Source: Opitutaceae bacterium (GTDB lineage Bacteria > Verrucomicrobiota > Verrucomicrobiia > Opitutales > Opitutaceae). From it: a DNA stretch of 64,000 nt. Below the pieces are notes generated by a model. That model did no database searches, was not told the origin of the DNA, and saw nothing but the letters and a program-made list of their open reading frames with translations. This document shows positions 24,029 to 32,058 of this stretch, one piece after another (the stretch's first letter is position 1; the number at the start of each line of letters is the position of its first letter). Both the position numbers and the translations under genes were made by a program. The stretch is taken from assembly GCA_019634615.1 (NCBI GenBank), contig JAHCAZ010000007.1:1-64000 (forward strand). The letters run 5' to 3'.

Positions 24029-25175
24029 CGACCTCGCCCGTCTCGCGGCTGCGGATCGCCGCCGTCGCGAGCTGGCTCGCCGCGAGCGCGTCGGCCGGGC
24101 CCGCGCCGTCGAAGGCCGCGCGCCCGAGGATGCAGTCGGCGAGATGCCCGATCGCGGCCCGCCAGCCCTTGTCGACGAGGTAGTTAACGTGCGGGAAACT
24201 CTGCTCCATGAATTTCCGGAGCTCCGCATCCGCCGGGTCGAGCTGGCCCGCCTCCGCCCGGTTGCGCAGCTCCCAGCGCAGGCGCCGGAACGCGTCCACG
24301 GCCGGGCTGCCCAGCTTCTCGAAGAGCAGCTTGTGCGTGAACTCGCTCCCCGGGTGCGTGTGCCCGGCGAAGCGCATCACGGCCGGCTCGCCCCGGCAGC
24401 CGTAGGTGCGCAGCTCGGTGTATTCCTCGATGATCAGGGCGCCCGGGTCGCGGGTGACGATCTCCAGCCGCTCCTTCGGCAGGTCGCAGGTGACCTCCCC
24501 GGAGTTCATGATCGTCGCCACCGCGCCCGAGCGGAACGTGAGCGTGTAGATCTCGTCGTCGGGCCGCGCGCAGGCGCAGTAGATCGAGGCCGCGTCGGAG
24601 CCGGTGAGCCAGCGCAACAGGTCGAACACGTGGCAGACCTCGTGGATCACGCGCACGCCGGGCGGATTGGCCCGGCCCCAGTTCCAGTACTCGTCGCTGA
24701 TGCGGAAGTAGAGATTGGTCGCGCCGCCGCGCTGCACGAGGATCCGCCTCGCCTCGCGGCACGCGGGGGCGAACCGGCGGTTGAAGCCGACCTGCACGAG
24801 CTTCCCGCTCGCCGCCTGGGCCGCCACCACGCGGGCGCAATCCTCGGGGGTCGTCGCGAGCGGCTTCTCGACGTACACATGCTTGCCTGCGGCCAGCGCC
24901 TGACAGGTCAGCGGCACCTGGAAATCCTCCCTTGTCGCCACGACGATGAGGTCGATGGCCGGGTCCGCCAGCAGGTCCTCGAATCGGTCCGCCACCCGCG
25001 GCACGCCATAGTCGCGCGCCGCCGACTCGGCCGCGGCGCGGTTCACGTCGCAGACGGCCTGCAGGCGCAGGTTTGGCGCGCGGGTGAGATTCGGCAGGTG
25101 CTGGGACCGGGCGATGCCGCCACAGCCGACCAAGGCGGCATTGACCCGGGACTCCGACGACGGGGAGGTGCTCAT
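24015..25175 (-). CDS. Gfo/Idh/MocA-family oxidoreductase
   Basis: This 386-residue protein has an N-terminal NAD(P)-binding Rossmann domain (VNAALVGCGGIARSQHLPNL) and the family EKP motif in GKHVYVEKPLATTPEDC, followed by the C-terminal alpha/beta domain with RVIHEVCHVFDLLRWLTG (substrate His region). Such enzymes oxidise or epimerise sugars, inositols or sugar acids. The ATG at 25175 is taken because it leads into the Rossmann domain; an in-frame ATG at 25241 would run through the intergenic dyad. It is divergent from the GntR-LacI regulator gene, a common place for a regulated target. Confidence 0.9.
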   Translation of the reverse strand: MSTSPSSESRVNAALVGCGGIARSQHLPNLTRAPNLRLQAVCDVNRAAAESAARDYGVPRVADRFEDLLADPAIDLIVVATREDFQVPLTCQALAAGKHVYVEKPLATTPEDCARVVAAQAASGKLVQVGFNRRFAPACREARRILVQRGGATNLYFRISDEYWNWGRANPPGVRVIHEVCHVFDLLRWLTGSDAASIYCACARPDDEIYTLTFRSGAVATIMNSGEVTCDLPKERLEIVTRDPGALIIEEYTELRTYGCRGEPAVMRFAGHTHPGSEFTHKLLFEKLGSPAVDAFRRLRWELRNRAEAGQLDPADAELRKFMEQSFPHVNYLVDKGWRAAIGHLADCILGRAAFDGAGPADALAASQLATAAIRSRETGEVVRLR

Positions 25176-25223
25176 GCTGCAGCGCAACGTACGCAAAGTG
25201 CGCGGTGGAATGCCATCCGATTT

Positions 25224-25286
25224 GGAACCCCTGATGAACACTCATTTTCACCGCATCAGGGCCCATCAGGGTTCGTCAGTGGTTCC
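25224..25286. repeat. Inverted repeat in the oxidoreductase-regulator spacer (AACC...GGTT element)
   Basis: The left arm GGAACCCCTGATGAAC (25224-25239) and right arm GTTCGTCAGTGGTTCC (25271-25286) are complementary at 14 of 16 positions. Inside, CCTGATG-like units recur about every 10 nt. It is a small member of the element family seen at 2737 and 38725. It lies between divergent genes, so it is more likely a promoter-region element or inserted repeat than a terminator. Confidence 0.7.
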
Positions 25287-25307
25287 AGGCGGATGAATCG
25301 GTTTGGC

Positions 25308-25313
25308 AGGAGG
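25308..25313 (+). promoter_or_regulatory. Shine-Dalgarno site supporting the 25326 start
   Basis: AGGAGG lies 12 nt before the ATG at 25326 and 24 nt before the ATG at 25338. The spacing is long but favours the first ATG, which then places the operator palindrome across the start codon. Confidence 0.55.
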
Positions 25314-25320
25314 TAAACAG

Positions 25321-25333
25321 TTGTCATGACATT
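25321..25333. promoter_or_regulatory. Palindromic operator candidate over the regulator start codon
   Basis: TTGTCATGACATT, identical to 13803-13815, has its palindrome TGTCATGACA around the ATG at 25326. A repressor bound here would block its own gene and possibly the divergent oxidoreductase. Confidence 0.6.
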
Positions 25334-26408
25334 TGCCATGGCCCTGCCGAAACACGCGGTCATCTTCCAGCAGCTCCACCAGGCGATCAAGCGCGGCGAG
25401 TTCAAGCACGGCGCCCGCCTGCCCAGCGAGGTGGCCCTCGCCCGGCGGTTCGGGGCGTCACGGCCCACGGTGGCGCAGGCCCTGCGGGACCTGCAGCGAC
25501 TCGACCTCGTCGAGCGCCACCGCGGCGCCGGCTCGTTCGTCCGCAGCGCCCCGGTCACCGCGGGAGCCCTCGGGCTGCTCGCGGACGGCCTCGGCGCCAC
25601 CGAGGTGATGGAACCCATCTCGGTGGAGATCGCCCGGGCCGCCCGCGCCCAGGGGTGGGACGTCGTCATCGGCGCCGCCGTGGCGGACCGCTCGCCCGAG
25701 GCCGTGGCCGCCGAATGGGCCGGCCGGGGCGTGCCCGGGATCTTCTTCGCCCCGCTCGAGCACCATCCGGTGCGCGCCGCCCTCAACCGCGCCCTCGCCG
25801 AGGCCTTCCGCCGCAAGGGCCTCGCCGTCGTGCTGCTCGACCGCGATCTCGGCGAGTTCCCGGAGCGCAGCACGCACGACGTGGTGGCGATCGACGACTA
25901 CTTCGCCGGTTATGACCTCGCGAGCCATGTGCTCGCCGCCGGCGCGCGGCGCCTCGTGTTCATCGCCCGCCCCGAGTACCCGGCCACGACGGACCTGCGC
26001 GTCTCCGGCGCCCAGGCGGCGGTGGCGCGCGTGGACGGGGCGCAGCTGCAGTTCGCCGTGGGCCAGCCGGACGAGGTGGCGTGGGTCGGTCGCCTTTTCC
26101 GCCGCGTCCCGCCCGACGCCCTCATCGCCTCGAACGATGCCACCGCCGCCCGGCTGCTGCAGACCTTGGCCACGCTCAGGCAACGCGTCCCGGCCGACGT
26201 CAGGGTCGCCGGGTTCGACGATGTCCGCTACGCCCGCCTGCTGTCGCCGCCTTTGACCACCATGCGCCAGCCCTGCGCGGCGCTCGGCGCCGCCGCGGTG
26301 GAAGTCATGCTCGGCCGCCTGCGCCAGCCCCACATGCCGGCGCGGCGGGTGCTCCTGCGCGCGGAGCTGATCGCGCGCGAGTCGACGGCCAGCACGAGCC
26401 CGCGGTGA
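25326..26408 (+). CDS. GntR-LacI hybrid transcriptional regulator
   Basis: This 360-residue protein has an N-terminal GntR winged helix (about residues 8-75: VIFQQLHQAIKRGEF, ARLPSEVALARRFGASRP, LDLVERHRGAGSFVR) and a LacI/GalR-type sugar-binding effector domain (about 85-355: VPGIFFAPLEHHP, DALIASNDATAARLL, RVAGFDDVRYARLLSPPL). Such proteins bind palindromic operators and respond to a sugar. The 13-nt string at its own start recurs upstream of the glycosidase pair at 13870, so it may control that pair, itself and the divergent oxidoreductase. It ends 4 nt from the convergent serine hydrolase gene. Confidence 0.92.
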   Translation: MTFAMALPKHAVIFQQLHQAIKRGEFKHGARLPSEVALARRFGASRPTVAQALRDLQRLDLVERHRGAGSFVRSAPVTAGALGLLADGLGATEVMEPISVEIARAARAQGWDVVIGAAVADRSPEAVAAEWAGRGVPGIFFAPLEHHPVRAALNRALAEAFRRKGLAVVLLDRDLGEFPERSTHDVVAIDDYFAGYDLASHVLAAGARRLVFIARPEYPATTDLRVSGAQAAVARVDGAQLQFAVGQPDEVAWVGRLFRRVPPDALIASNDATAARLLQTLATLRQRVPADVRVAGFDDVRYARLLSPPLTTMRQPCAALGAAAVEVMLGRLRQPHMPARRVLLRAELIARESTASTSPR

Positions 26409-26412
26409 GGCG

Positions 26413-27444
26413 CTAGCCGCCGTGGGCGATCGCACCAAGTGCGTCGGCCAGCTTAGGCGGCGCCGGGCTGTTCACGTTGGCCAGCACGACGATCGTGACC
26501 CGGGTCTCGGGGTAGTAGCGCAGGTGCGCCGTGAATCCCTCGATGCTGCCGCCGTGCTCGATGATCCGGCGGCCTTGGCTCTCCTTGATCACGAGACCCA
26601 GCCCGTAATCGCCCAGGCCCGGCGTCGTCATTTCCGCCAGGGAGGCGGCGGAGAGCACCTGCCCGCCCATGAGCGCATCGGTCCACCGCCACAGGTCACG
26701 CACGGTCGAGCGCAGGGCTCCCGCGCCCATCGGGACGTCCATGTTGATGAACGGTGCATTCGTGAGCTTGCCTTGAGGTCGGAAATAGCCGGCGGCCCGC
26801 CGCGGCACGATGGCGCCGTTGCTGTCGACGGCGGTGTCGGTCAGGCCCAGCGGCGCAAAGAACTCCTCGCGCAGGTGATCACCGAAGGTCCGCCCGGTCA
26901 CGCGTTCGAGGATGTGGCTCAGGAGAATGTACCCGGAGTTGCTGTAGCTGAACTTCTCGCCCGGTGCCGACTCGAGCGGGAACTCGTAAAGGCGCGCGAG
27001 GCTCTTCCCCAGCTCGAGCGGCCCGCGTCGGCGATCTGCATAATCGGGCAGTTTGCTGAATTCCGGGATGCCTGAGGTGTGGCTCAGCAGGTGACGGAGC
27101 GTGATGCCCGCCCAGGCCGCGGGCATCCCCTCGACGAAACGGGAAGCCGGATCGTCGAGACTGAGCTTGCCCTGCTCCGCCAGGCGAAGGAACGCGGCGG
27201 CGGTGAACTGCTTCGTCACCGAGCCGACGCGAAAGCGCGTGTCCGGGGCGTTCGGCACCTCCCACTCGGCATTGGCCAGTCCGCAGGCCGTTTCGAAGAT
27301 CACCGTTCCGTCGCGGGCCACCAGCACGGCGCCCATGAAAACGTGGTCCTTGGCCTGAACCTGGACCGCCTCGTCCATCCGGGAAACGTCCTGGGCGAAG
27401 GCGGTGACAACCGAGGCGAACAACAGCAGCGCGAGTCGACGCAT
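26413..27444 (-). CDS. Exported beta-lactamase-family serine hydrolase
   Basis: This 343-residue protein has a signal peptide (MRRLALLLFASVVTAFA) and a class C beta-lactamase/DD-peptidase fold. The catalytic motif SVTK (Ser75, Lys78), the YSN motif in FSYSNSGYILLS and the HGG motif in RIIEHGGSIEGF (KTG position) are present. Family members include DD-peptidases, esterases and D-aminopeptidases; beta-lactam resistance should not be assumed. The next gene on this strand, upstream at 27479, is separated by 34 nt and is unrelated in function. Confidence 0.9.
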   Translation of the reverse strand: MRRLALLLFASVVTAFAQDVSRMDEAVQVQAKDHVFMGAVLVARDGTVIFETACGLANAEWEVPNAPDTRFRVGSVTKQFTAAAFLRLAEQGKLSLDDPASRFVEGMPAAWAGITLRHLLSHTSGIPEFSKLPDYADRRRGPLELGKSLARLYEFPLESAPGEKFSYSNSGYILLSHILERVTGRTFGDHLREEFFAPLGLTDTAVDSNGAIVPRRAAGYFRPQGKLTNAPFINMDVPMGAGALRSTVRDLWRWTDALMGGQVLSAASLAEMTTPGLGDYGLGLVIKESQGRRIIEHGGSIEGFTAHLRYYPETRVTIVVLANVNSPAPPKLADALGAIAHGG

Positions 27445-27478
27445 AAAGGACGGGGAAAATCGGAATCAGCCGCCACGC

Positions 27479-28468
27479 CTACGATTCAGGCAGGAAGACG
27501 CGCGTCGCCACCTCGTCGGCCCGCAGCGGCTTCTCGAGCACGCCGAACTCCCGCAGGCGGTCGATCTCCTCCTGGATGCGCTCGAGCCGCAACTGGCCCG
27601 TGGCCTCGCCTTTCTCGCGCCGGCCGGTCACGAGGGCATGGTCGATGAGCGCCTGGCGCGAATAGGCCAGCTGGCCCGGCGTCATGTCGCGGTTGCGCGC
27701 CAGGATGAGCGCATGCGCCGGGGCCGGGTCGCCCGTGACGTAATCGTCCCAGCCCCGGATCGACGCCGCGACGAAAGCCCGCACCACCGCCGGCTCCGCG
27801 CGGATCAACTCCCGCCGGCAGATGACCGTGTGATACATGTCGTACCCCGTGTCCGTGAGCGGCAGCACCCGCACCGCCACGCCCTTTTGCCCGGCGAAAT
27901 ACGGCTCGCTCGTCAGGAAGCACTGCTGGATGACGTTGCGGTCGGCCAGAAAGCTCGCGAGGCCGTAGGTGGTCGGCACCAGGCCGAACTTGATGCCGTA
28001 CCGCTGCTGGATGTACGGGATCCAGGTCATGCCGACCGCGGCCGTGACGACGCGACCGTCGAGATCGCGGAAATCCCGCACCGGGCTGTCGGCGTGCAGC
28101 AGCAGGGCCTGCGGGTCGTGCTGGAGGGTGGCCATGACCATGACGAGCGGCAGCCCGCGGCTGACGGCGAGGATCGCGTCGTCGCCGCGGTTCATGCCGA
28201 AGTCGGCCGCGCCCTTGGCGACCTTGAGCTTGATCCCGGCGCCGGGGCCGCCCGTGAGGATCTCCACGTCCAAACCGGCCTCGCGGTAATAGCCCTTGGC
28301 CAGCGCCTGGTAGAACCCGCCGTGCTCGGCCTGGGCGAACCAGTCGGTCTGGAACACCACGCGCCGCAGGGCCGGGCCCGGCTCCGGCGGACGCGAGCAA
28401 CCCGCCGCGAGGGCGGCCAGAAGGGCGAGACCGGCGAAGCTGAGGCGGATGAGATTCACGCCGCGCAT
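27479..28468 (-). CDS. NMT1/THI5-like substrate-binding lipoprotein
   Basis: This 329-residue protein has a lipoprotein signal (LAALLAALAAGCSRP) and the NMT1/THI5-like periplasmic-binding fold: FQTDWFAQAEHGGFYQALAKGYY, then GLDVEILTGGPG and DFGMNRGDDAILAVSRGLP. Relatives bind pyrimidine thiamine precursors, nitrate, or sulfonates for ABC import. No ABC permease or ATPase lies beside it, so the rest of its transporter is elsewhere or it acts as a stand-alone receptor. The ATG at 28468 is chosen as the one before the lipoprotein signal. It is divergent from the amidase gene. Confidence 0.87.
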   Translation of the reverse strand: MRGVNLIRLSFAGLALLAALAAGCSRPPEPGPALRRVVFQTDWFAQAEHGGFYQALAKGYYREAGLDVEILTGGPGAGIKLKVAKGAADFGMNRGDDAILAVSRGLPLVMVMATLQHDPQALLLHADSPVRDFRDLDGRVVTAAVGMTWIPYIQQRYGIKFGLVPTTYGLASFLADRNVIQQCFLTSEPYFAGQKGVAVRVLPLTDTGYDMYHTVICRRELIRAEPAVVRAFVAASIRGWDDYVTGDPAPAHALILARNRDMTPGQLAYSRQALIDHALVTGRREKGEATGQLRLERIQEEIDRLREFGVLEKPLRADEVATRVFLPES

Positions 28469-28546
28469 GTTGGCAGGGTTCCCGCCGAGCGCCAGAATCA
28501 ACCGCGCGGGATTGCACCGCCGCCCGGCGCGGGTTTCTCTCGGACC

Positions 28547-29800
28547 ATGACCTTCGCTTCCTGGCGTGATCTCGCTCCCTCTGCCGCCGCCCGCCGCGTG
28601 CGCGAGGCGGTGGCGCGCCTGTCGTCGGCGCAGCAGCGGGCCGCGATCGCCGCGATGCCGTCCGCGGACGCCCTGGCCGAGCGGTTCGCCGCCGCGAACC
28701 GCGCCGCGCCCCTCGGCGCCATTCCGTACTTCGCCAAGGACCTCTTCGACGTCGCCGGCGAACCCACGCAGGCGGGGTCGACCTTCCTCGCCGAGGCGCG
28801 CCCCCTGCCCGCGCACGACTCGGCCCTGGTCGCCCGGCTGCGCGAACTGGGCGCTGTCCTGGCCGGCAAGAGCCACCTGCACGAGTTCGCCTACGGCCTC
28901 ACCGGCGAGAACCCGCACTACGGTGACTGCGAGCATCCGCGGTTTCCCGGGCGCACCACCGGCGGCTCGAGCAGCGGCTCGGCCGCCCTCGTCGCCGCGG
29001 GCGTGGTGCCGTTTGCCCTCGGCACCGACACGGGTTGCTCGGTGCGCCTGCCGGCGGCGTTCTGCGGGCTCTTCGGGCTGCGGCTGACTCCGGGCGACCG
29101 CTGGATCCGCGACGTCTTCCCGCTGGCGCCCTCGTTCGACACGGCGGGCTGGTTCACCGCGACCGCGGCCGATCTCCTGCACGCGCACGGCGCGCTCGTC
29201 GGCTGGCGCGAGGCCGCACGCGAGCCGCGCGGCGCCTACCTGGACTGGCCCGACCTCGACCCGGTCGTGGCCGACGCCTGCGGACGCGCCGCGGCCCGCA
29301 TCGCCGCGCCGGCCGACCGCGACCTCCGGCGCGACCTGCACGAGGGCTTCGCCGCGGCCGCCGGCGCGTATTCCACGATCGTCGCCCACGAGGGCAGCCA
29401 CGGCCACCGGGCCTGGTTCACGCGGTACCGCGACCGCTACGATCCCGCGGTCCGCGCCCGCCTCGAGGCCGGCGCCGCCCTGACGCCGGCCCAGATCGAC
29501 ACCGCCAACGCCGCCTGCGCCGCGGTGCGCCGGCGCTGGACCCAGGTCTTTCTCGGCCACGATTTCCTCGTCATGCCGGTGGCGCCCTGCGCGGCCCTGA
29601 CCAAGGCCGAATGCACGCCGTCCAACCGCCAGCGCATCCTCGCCCTCACGGCCCCGGCCAGTGTCGGCGGCCTGCCGGTGCTGACCGTGCCCGTGCCGCT
29701 CCCCGACGGGCTCAGCGCCGGGCTGCAGATCGTCGTGAACCATCCCCAAAGCCCGGTCATCCCCTGGGTGCTGCGCACGTGGGCAGCGCCGGGCCGCTGA
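28547..29800 (+). CDS. Amidase-signature-family hydrolase
   Basis: This 417-residue protein carries the amidase signature triad: catalytic Lys64 in PYFAKDLFDVAGEPT, the cis-Ser in TTGGSSSGSAALVAAG and the nucleophile Ser165 in GTDTGCSVRLPAAFCG. Family members hydrolyse amides or, as GatA, form Gln-tRNA; this one is shorter than GatA and has no gatB or gatC beside it, so a catabolic amidase is more likely. The nucleophile loop has Cys where Gly is common (DTGCS). The ATG at 28547 starts 78 nt from the divergent binding-protein gene. Confidence 0.9.
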   Translation: MTFASWRDLAPSAAARRVREAVARLSSAQQRAAIAAMPSADALAERFAAANRAAPLGAIPYFAKDLFDVAGEPTQAGSTFLAEARPLPAHDSALVARLRELGAVLAGKSHLHEFAYGLTGENPHYGDCEHPRFPGRTTGGSSSGSAALVAAGVVPFALGTDTGCSVRLPAAFCGLFGLRLTPGDRWIRDVFPLAPSFDTAGWFTATAADLLHAHGALVGWREAAREPRGAYLDWPDLDPVVADACGRAAARIAAPADRDLRRDLHEGFAAAAGAYSTIVAHEGSHGHRAWFTRYRDRYDPAVRARLEAGAALTPAQIDTANAACAAVRRRWTQVFLGHDFLVMPVAPCAALTKAECTPSNRQRILALTAPASVGGLPVLTVPVPLPDGLSAGLQIVVNHPQSPVIPWVLRTWAAPGR

Positions 29801-29820
29801 GGCCCGCAAGTTTCGCACCG

Positions 29821-29858
29821 CCGCCGGGACGGCCACAACGGATTTGCGTCCCCGGCGG
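29821..29858 (+). other. GC-rich hairpin between amidase and purine permease genes
   Basis: CCGCCGGGAC (29821-29830) pairs with GTCCCCGGCGG (29848-29858) with one bulged base, around a 17-nt loop. It lies 20 nt after the amidase stop and before the permease start. No T-tract follows, and it does not resemble a known purine riboswitch. It could be a leader structure or a weak terminator. Confidence 0.4.
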
Positions 29859-29886
29859 TTCCCCCCTTCCCTCCGGCCTTTCGCGC

Positions 29887-31215
29887 ATGCTGAAGCGTCT
29901 TTTCCAACTCGAGCAAAAGGGCACGACCGCGGGTCGTGAGGTCCAGGCCGGTTGCACGACATTCGCCGCCATGGCCTACGTCCTCGCGGTGAACCCCGCG
30001 ATCCTCGCCGCCGCCGGCATGCCCGCCGATGGGCTCATCACCGTGACGGCCGTGAGCGCAGCCGTCAGCACGCTGATCATGGCCCTCTACACGAACATCC
30101 CGCTGGCGCTCGCCCCGGGCATGGGCATCAACGCCTACTTCGCCTACACGGTGTGCGTCGGCCTGGGCGTGCCCTGGCAGCAGGCGCTGGGCCTTGTGCT
30201 GGTCAATGGCATCGCCTTCCTCGCGCTCTCCCTCTCCGGCATCCGCGAGAAGATCATCAACGCCATCCCCTACCAGCTGAAGATGGCGATCACCTGCGGC
30301 GTCGGCCTCTTCATCGCGTTCCTCGGCCTGCGCAACGCCGGCATCGTGGCGGGTCACCCGGCGACGCTCGTGACCCACGGGCACCTGGGATCACCGCCGG
30401 TGCTGCTCAGCTTCGTCGGGCTCATCCTCACCGTGGTGCTCATGGTGCGGCGCGTGCCGGGCGGGATCATCCTCGGGATCCTCGCCGTCACGCTGGTCGG
30501 GCTCGTCGTGCCGGACGGCCAGGGCGGCACGGTGACGCCGCACCCGGCGGAGTTCGTCTCGCTGCCGGCCTCGATGGCCGCCACGTTCATGAAATTCGAC
30601 CTGGGGTATTTCGCGGCCGACCCGGTCAAGGCCCTCACCGTGGTGCTCACGCTCCTCCTGATCGCGCTGTTCGACAACGTCGGCACGCTCATCGGCGTCT
30701 GCCAGCGCGCCGGCCTGCTCGACAAGGACGGCCGCCTGCCCGGCGCGGGCAAGGCGCTGGTCGCCGACTCGCTCGGCGTCATCGCCTCCGCGGGCTTCGG
30801 CACCTCCAACGTCGTCAGCTACGTCGAGTCCGCCTCAGGCGTGGAGGCCGGCGGGCGCACCGGGCTGGTGGGCGTGACGGTGGCGATCCTGTTCATCCTC
30901 GCGCTGTTCTTCACTCCGCTCATCCAGGCGATCCCGGCCGTGGCCACGGCGCCGGCGCTGATCGTGGTCGGCATCTTCATGTTCCAGTCGGTCGCCGAGC
31001 TGAACCTGCGCGACCTGCACGAGGTGGCGCCGGCCTTCATCATCATTTTGGCCACGCCGCTGACCTTCAGCATCGCGGAGGGCATCGGCCTCGGCCTCGT
31101 GGCCTACGCCGCCATCTTCCTCGCGACCGGGCGGGCCCGCCAGGTGACCTGGATGGTTTACGCCCTCGCCGGCATCTTCGCGTTGCACCTCTTCCGCGGG
31201 CTGTTTGGCGGTTAG
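29887..31215 (+). CDS. NCS2/AzgA-type purine permease
   Basis: This 442-residue membrane protein has about 13 hydrophobic segments and the AzgA-like signatures EVQAGCTTFAAMAYVLAVNP near the N-terminus, APGMGINAYFAYTV and ALFDNVGTLIGVCQRAGL. Such proteins take up hypoxanthine, guanine or adenine with protons. The second substrate-site region is seen in GVIASAGFGTSNVVSYVESASGV. It is probably a single-gene unit, with a GC hairpin in front and the feo operon converging from the right. Confidence 0.92.
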   Translation: MLKRLFQLEQKGTTAGREVQAGCTTFAAMAYVLAVNPAILAAAGMPADGLITVTAVSAAVSTLIMALYTNIPLALAPGMGINAYFAYTVCVGLGVPWQQALGLVLVNGIAFLALSLSGIREKIINAIPYQLKMAITCGVGLFIAFLGLRNAGIVAGHPATLVTHGHLGSPPVLLSFVGLILTVVLMVRRVPGGIILGILAVTLVGLVVPDGQGGTVTPHPAEFVSLPASMAATFMKFDLGYFAADPVKALTVVLTLLLIALFDNVGTLIGVCQRAGLLDKDGRLPGAGKALVADSLGVIASAGFGTSNVVSYVESASGVEAGGRTGLVGVTVAILFILALFFTPLIQAIPAVATAPALIVVGIFMFQSVAELNLRDLHEVAPAFIIILATPLTFSIAEGIGLGLVAYAAIFLATGRARQVTWMVYALAGIFALHLFRGLFGG

Positions 31216-31283
31216 GCCATCGCCGAACGCCGCCAGCGCTGCCTGATCCCGGGTTCCGCGCGCAGACCCGCGGTTCGCAATCC

Positions 31284-32048
31284 TCAGAGCGCCCAGACCA
31301 AGCGCAGCACCGGCGTCACGTCCGGGGCGGCCCGGGTCACACCCACGTACACGGCCACATCGAGGGAGATTCCACGCCCGACCTCCCGGGTCAGCCCGAG
31401 ACCGAGTTCGCCCGACCAGGCGCGCGTGGCTTCCGAATTCGCCCCCGCCACCGCCTCCGCGTAGGCGCTGAAGCCGCGGCGGCAGGGCCAGGTCAACGCG
31501 ATCGACCCGTAATAGCCCACGCTGCGCCCGCCCCCGCCGTCGTCGAGCCAGTCGAGCCCGATCGTGGCATTGCACCAACGGTCATTGGCCAGCGGGCGAC
31601 CGAAGACCAGCGCGCAACCTGGCTCGCCGCGACCGTTGCCGATGTCGCGGGCGGCCATGGGCAGCTTGACATAGGGCAGCAGCGCCCACGCCGGGCCGTT
31701 CTCCTCGTCGCCGGTGAAATTCCACTTGGCCCGCAGCCAGGCGTCGCCCCCGCCGCGGCCACGTTCCGTCCAGCCGTCGCCCGAGGCGCGTTCCTCGCGC
31801 CATGATTCGAGGCCGCACTGCACGTCCACGTCGGCGGCAATTCCCGTGCTCAACAGCCAGGAGCCCACGTAAGTCGACCGGTAGTGCACGCCGTCGCGCT
31901 GATACGTGTGGCGGTCGAACGCGACCGAATAAAGGTCCGCCTCAATCAGCCACCGGCCCCGTTCCACGGTTGTCGGCGCCTCCGAGACCTGGGCGGCGAG
32001 CGGGATCGATCCGAGGAGAAAGGCCAGCCCGAACCGGATGCGTTTCAT
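31284..32048 (-). CDS. Predicted outer-membrane beta-barrel protein of the feo operon
   Basis: This 254-residue protein has a signal peptide (MKRIRFGLAFLLGSIPLAA, then QVSEAPTTVERGRWLIEADL) and a run of amphipathic beta strands ending RLVWAL, as in small porin-like proteins (similar in style to the MetA/transporter porin family). It begins 10 nt after the FeoB permease stop, so it is the last gene of the iron operon. A role in letting ferrous iron across the outer membrane is attractive but is inferred from position. The ATG at 32048 leads straight into the signal peptide. Confidence 0.75.
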   Translation of the reverse strand: MKRIRFGLAFLLGSIPLAAQVSEAPTTVERGRWLIEADLYSVAFDRHTYQRDGVHYRSTYVGSWLLSTGIAADVDVQCGLESWREERASGDGWTERGRGGGDAWLRAKWNFTGDEENGPAWALLPYVKLPMAARDIGNGRGEPGCALVFGRPLANDRWCNATIGLDWLDDGGGGRSVGYYGSIALTWPCRRGFSAYAEAVAGANSEATRAWSGELGLGLTREVGRGISLDVAVYVGVTRAAPDVTPVLRLVWAL

Positions 32049-32058
32049 ACCCGGCGCA

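Noticed and set aside
24015..25241. Longer start of the oxidoreductase at 25241
   Set aside because: The extra N-terminus would be coded by the intergenic dyad and has no family similarity; the ATG at 25175 leads directly into the Rossmann fold.
26413..27444. Beta-lactam resistance gene
   Set aside because: The SxxK/YxN/HGG family is broad and includes peptidases and esterases. Nothing here points to antibiotic hydrolysis.
28547..29800. GatA subunit of the tRNA amidotransferase
   Set aside because: The protein is shorter than usual GatA and has no gatB or gatC neighbours; a general amidase is the safer call.
29821..29858. Purine riboswitch before the purine permease
   Set aside because: The element is a single GC-rich hairpin without the three-way junction and conserved loop bases of purine riboswitches.
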